A DNA stretch of 32,845 nucleotides. Source: Lachnospiraceae bacterium (GTDB lineage Bacteria > Bacillota > Clostridia > Lachnospirales > Lachnospiraceae). The stretch's first letter is position 1; every line of letters starts with the position of its first letter. A program made the translations under genes and the position numbers. This document shows positions 32,346-32,845 of this stretch, piece after piece. The notes beneath the pieces were generated by a model. The model saw nothing but the letters and a program-made list of their open reading frames with translations. It did no database searches and had not been told where the DNA came from. The stretch lies in NCBI GenBank assembly GCA_910574885.1, contig CAJTDD010000006.1, positions 1 to 32,845 on the forward strand, given 5' to 3'.

Positions 32346-32382
32346 CCAGTATACCTCTCTGCTATATTTCGCATTCAATAAA

Positions 32383-32419
32383 AGTATACTATCCATACCT
32401 TACTGCAATATTACTGTTA
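32383..32419 (-). promoter_or_regulatory. P3: third, slightly decayed copy of the operator and promoter
   Basis: The same layout as P1 and P2: hexamers TAACAG and TTGCAG 11 bp apart and TATACT 14 bp on. Each hexamer has one change. It now points into the mobile element's right end and has no intact gene behind it. Confidence 0.6.
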
Positions 32420-32421
32420 GG

Positions 32422-32469
32422 CTACAATTTTGTAGGAATAGAAAAATCCAAGATAAACGGGATACCATT
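32422..32469 (-). pseudogene. 3' remnant of a sensor kinase next to P3
   Basis: Sixteen codons NGIPFILDFSIPTKL-stop match the end of the kinase remnant at 9574 (DFSIPTKL). Upstream sequence no longer resembles a kinase and instead belongs to the HTH_16 module. This is a mosaic junction. The stretch 32470-32554 holds no intact gene but resembles 13260-13338. Confidence 0.55.
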
Positions 32470-32554
32470 TTTCACCCCTAAAAGCGTATTATCCCCATGC
32501 TCTTCTTCCAGGCAGCTTCGTAGATTGCGAATTATGAAAGAATCCCGGATGGAT

Positions 32555-32800
32555 TCAAACACTATTAATTTTCTCTTTCGCTCTCCTCTCCGCTTCCTCC
32601 AGCAGTTTCAATGCTATTGCCTGCTTCAAAACCTCATCCACATAACACTTCACATTTCCATCCGGCTCCCGCTCCTTCACTGTGGCGAGTTCATCCATAT
32701 AGAAATCGTAATGTTTAAGAATCCGCTCCATTTCCCACTTCTCCCCGGCGACAGCTCCCTTGATCGTTTCATAATCCAGTAAAATCCGCTGATCGTCCAT
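32555..32800 (-). CDS. HTH_16-family small regulator, second copy
   Basis: From ATG 32800 (GGAGGTACGGAGTT before it) this is an 81-aa protein with YETIKGAVAGEKWEMERIL, HYDFYMDELAT, and DGNVKCYVDEVLKQAIALKL, the HTH_16 pattern of Tn916-type conjugative elements. Compared with the copy at 13339-13602 it lacks the IPNFPLE segment near the C-terminus, so the last helix may be damaged. A longer reading from 32842 would run through the ribosome site. Probably a relic of an older conjugative element whose remainder lies outside the window or is lost. Confidence 0.72.
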   Translation of the reverse strand: MDDQRILLDYETIKGAVAGEKWEMERILKHYDFYMDELATVKEREPDGNVKCYVDEVLKQAIALKLLEEAERRAKEKINSV

Positions 32801-32845
32801 AACTCCGTACCTCCGGCTAATTGATTTCTTACAGCATACCATAAC

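Overview
The window looks like chromosomal DNA of a low-to-moderate-GC Gram-positive gut anaerobe of the class Clostridia, most likely a Lachnospiraceae relative. This rests on AT-rich intergenic DNA, strong GGAGG ribosome sites, lipoproteins with Firmicutes-type signals, MobA/MobL and HTH_16 proteins typical of clostridial mobile elements, and a Bacillus/Clostridium-type Pho box. No rRNA, tRNA or CRISPR array was seen.

Region A (about 0.1-9.6 kb, all minus strand) is an envelope-stress cluster. In transcription order it holds a polyprenyl diphosphate synthase, a CmpB-like membrane protein, a membrane-anchored metallophosphoesterase (frameshifted by an exact 10-bp tandem duplication), a stand-alone receiver, an overlapping 51-aa one-helix membrane peptide and a lipoprotein. 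An OmpR-type response regulator and a sensor kinase follow, and then an MacB/FtsX-type ABC transporter. Two nearly identical promoters, each with a TTACAG-N5-TTACAG operator, stand before the first gene and before the transporter. The response regulator therefore probably controls both ends of the cluster.

Region B (about 9.6-14.3 kb) is a graveyard around one intact YdcF-family gene. It contains a kinase tail, a receiver gene with a nonsense codon, a deleted YxeA gene, and a truncated ABC-2 permease fused head-to-head to a truncated histidine kinase. It also holds an HTH_16 protein of conjugative-element type, a frameshifted small gene and the C-terminal piece of an acetyltransferase.

Region C (14.4-20.1 kb, minus strand) has a three-gene ABC-2 exporter with a consensus promoter and a leader of about 415 nt that carries three terminator-like hairpins and short leader ORFs. 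Next come small metabolic or detoxification genes: GNAT, PNPOx-like, two VOC proteins and a DUF3795-type protein.

Region D (about 20.2-32.3 kb) reads as one integrative mobilizable element. On its right are a tyrosine integrase, an XRE regulator, an excisionase, two iteron-like arrays, an inverted-repeat array resembling an oriT, and a MobA/MobL relaxase. On its left is a complete phosphate system, pstSCAB-phoU-phoB-phoR, with its own Pho box, followed by a DUF6061-like gene. Both ends carry nested inverted repeats built from AAGGGAAA, and a short CCTTGAAAA repeat is the candidate attachment core. The phosphate operon thus appears to be cargo. PstS is circularly permuted relative to the classical order.

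Region E (32.3-32.8 kb) has a third copy of the operator/promoter plus kinase tail, cut off from its gene by the element, and a second HTH_16 gene.
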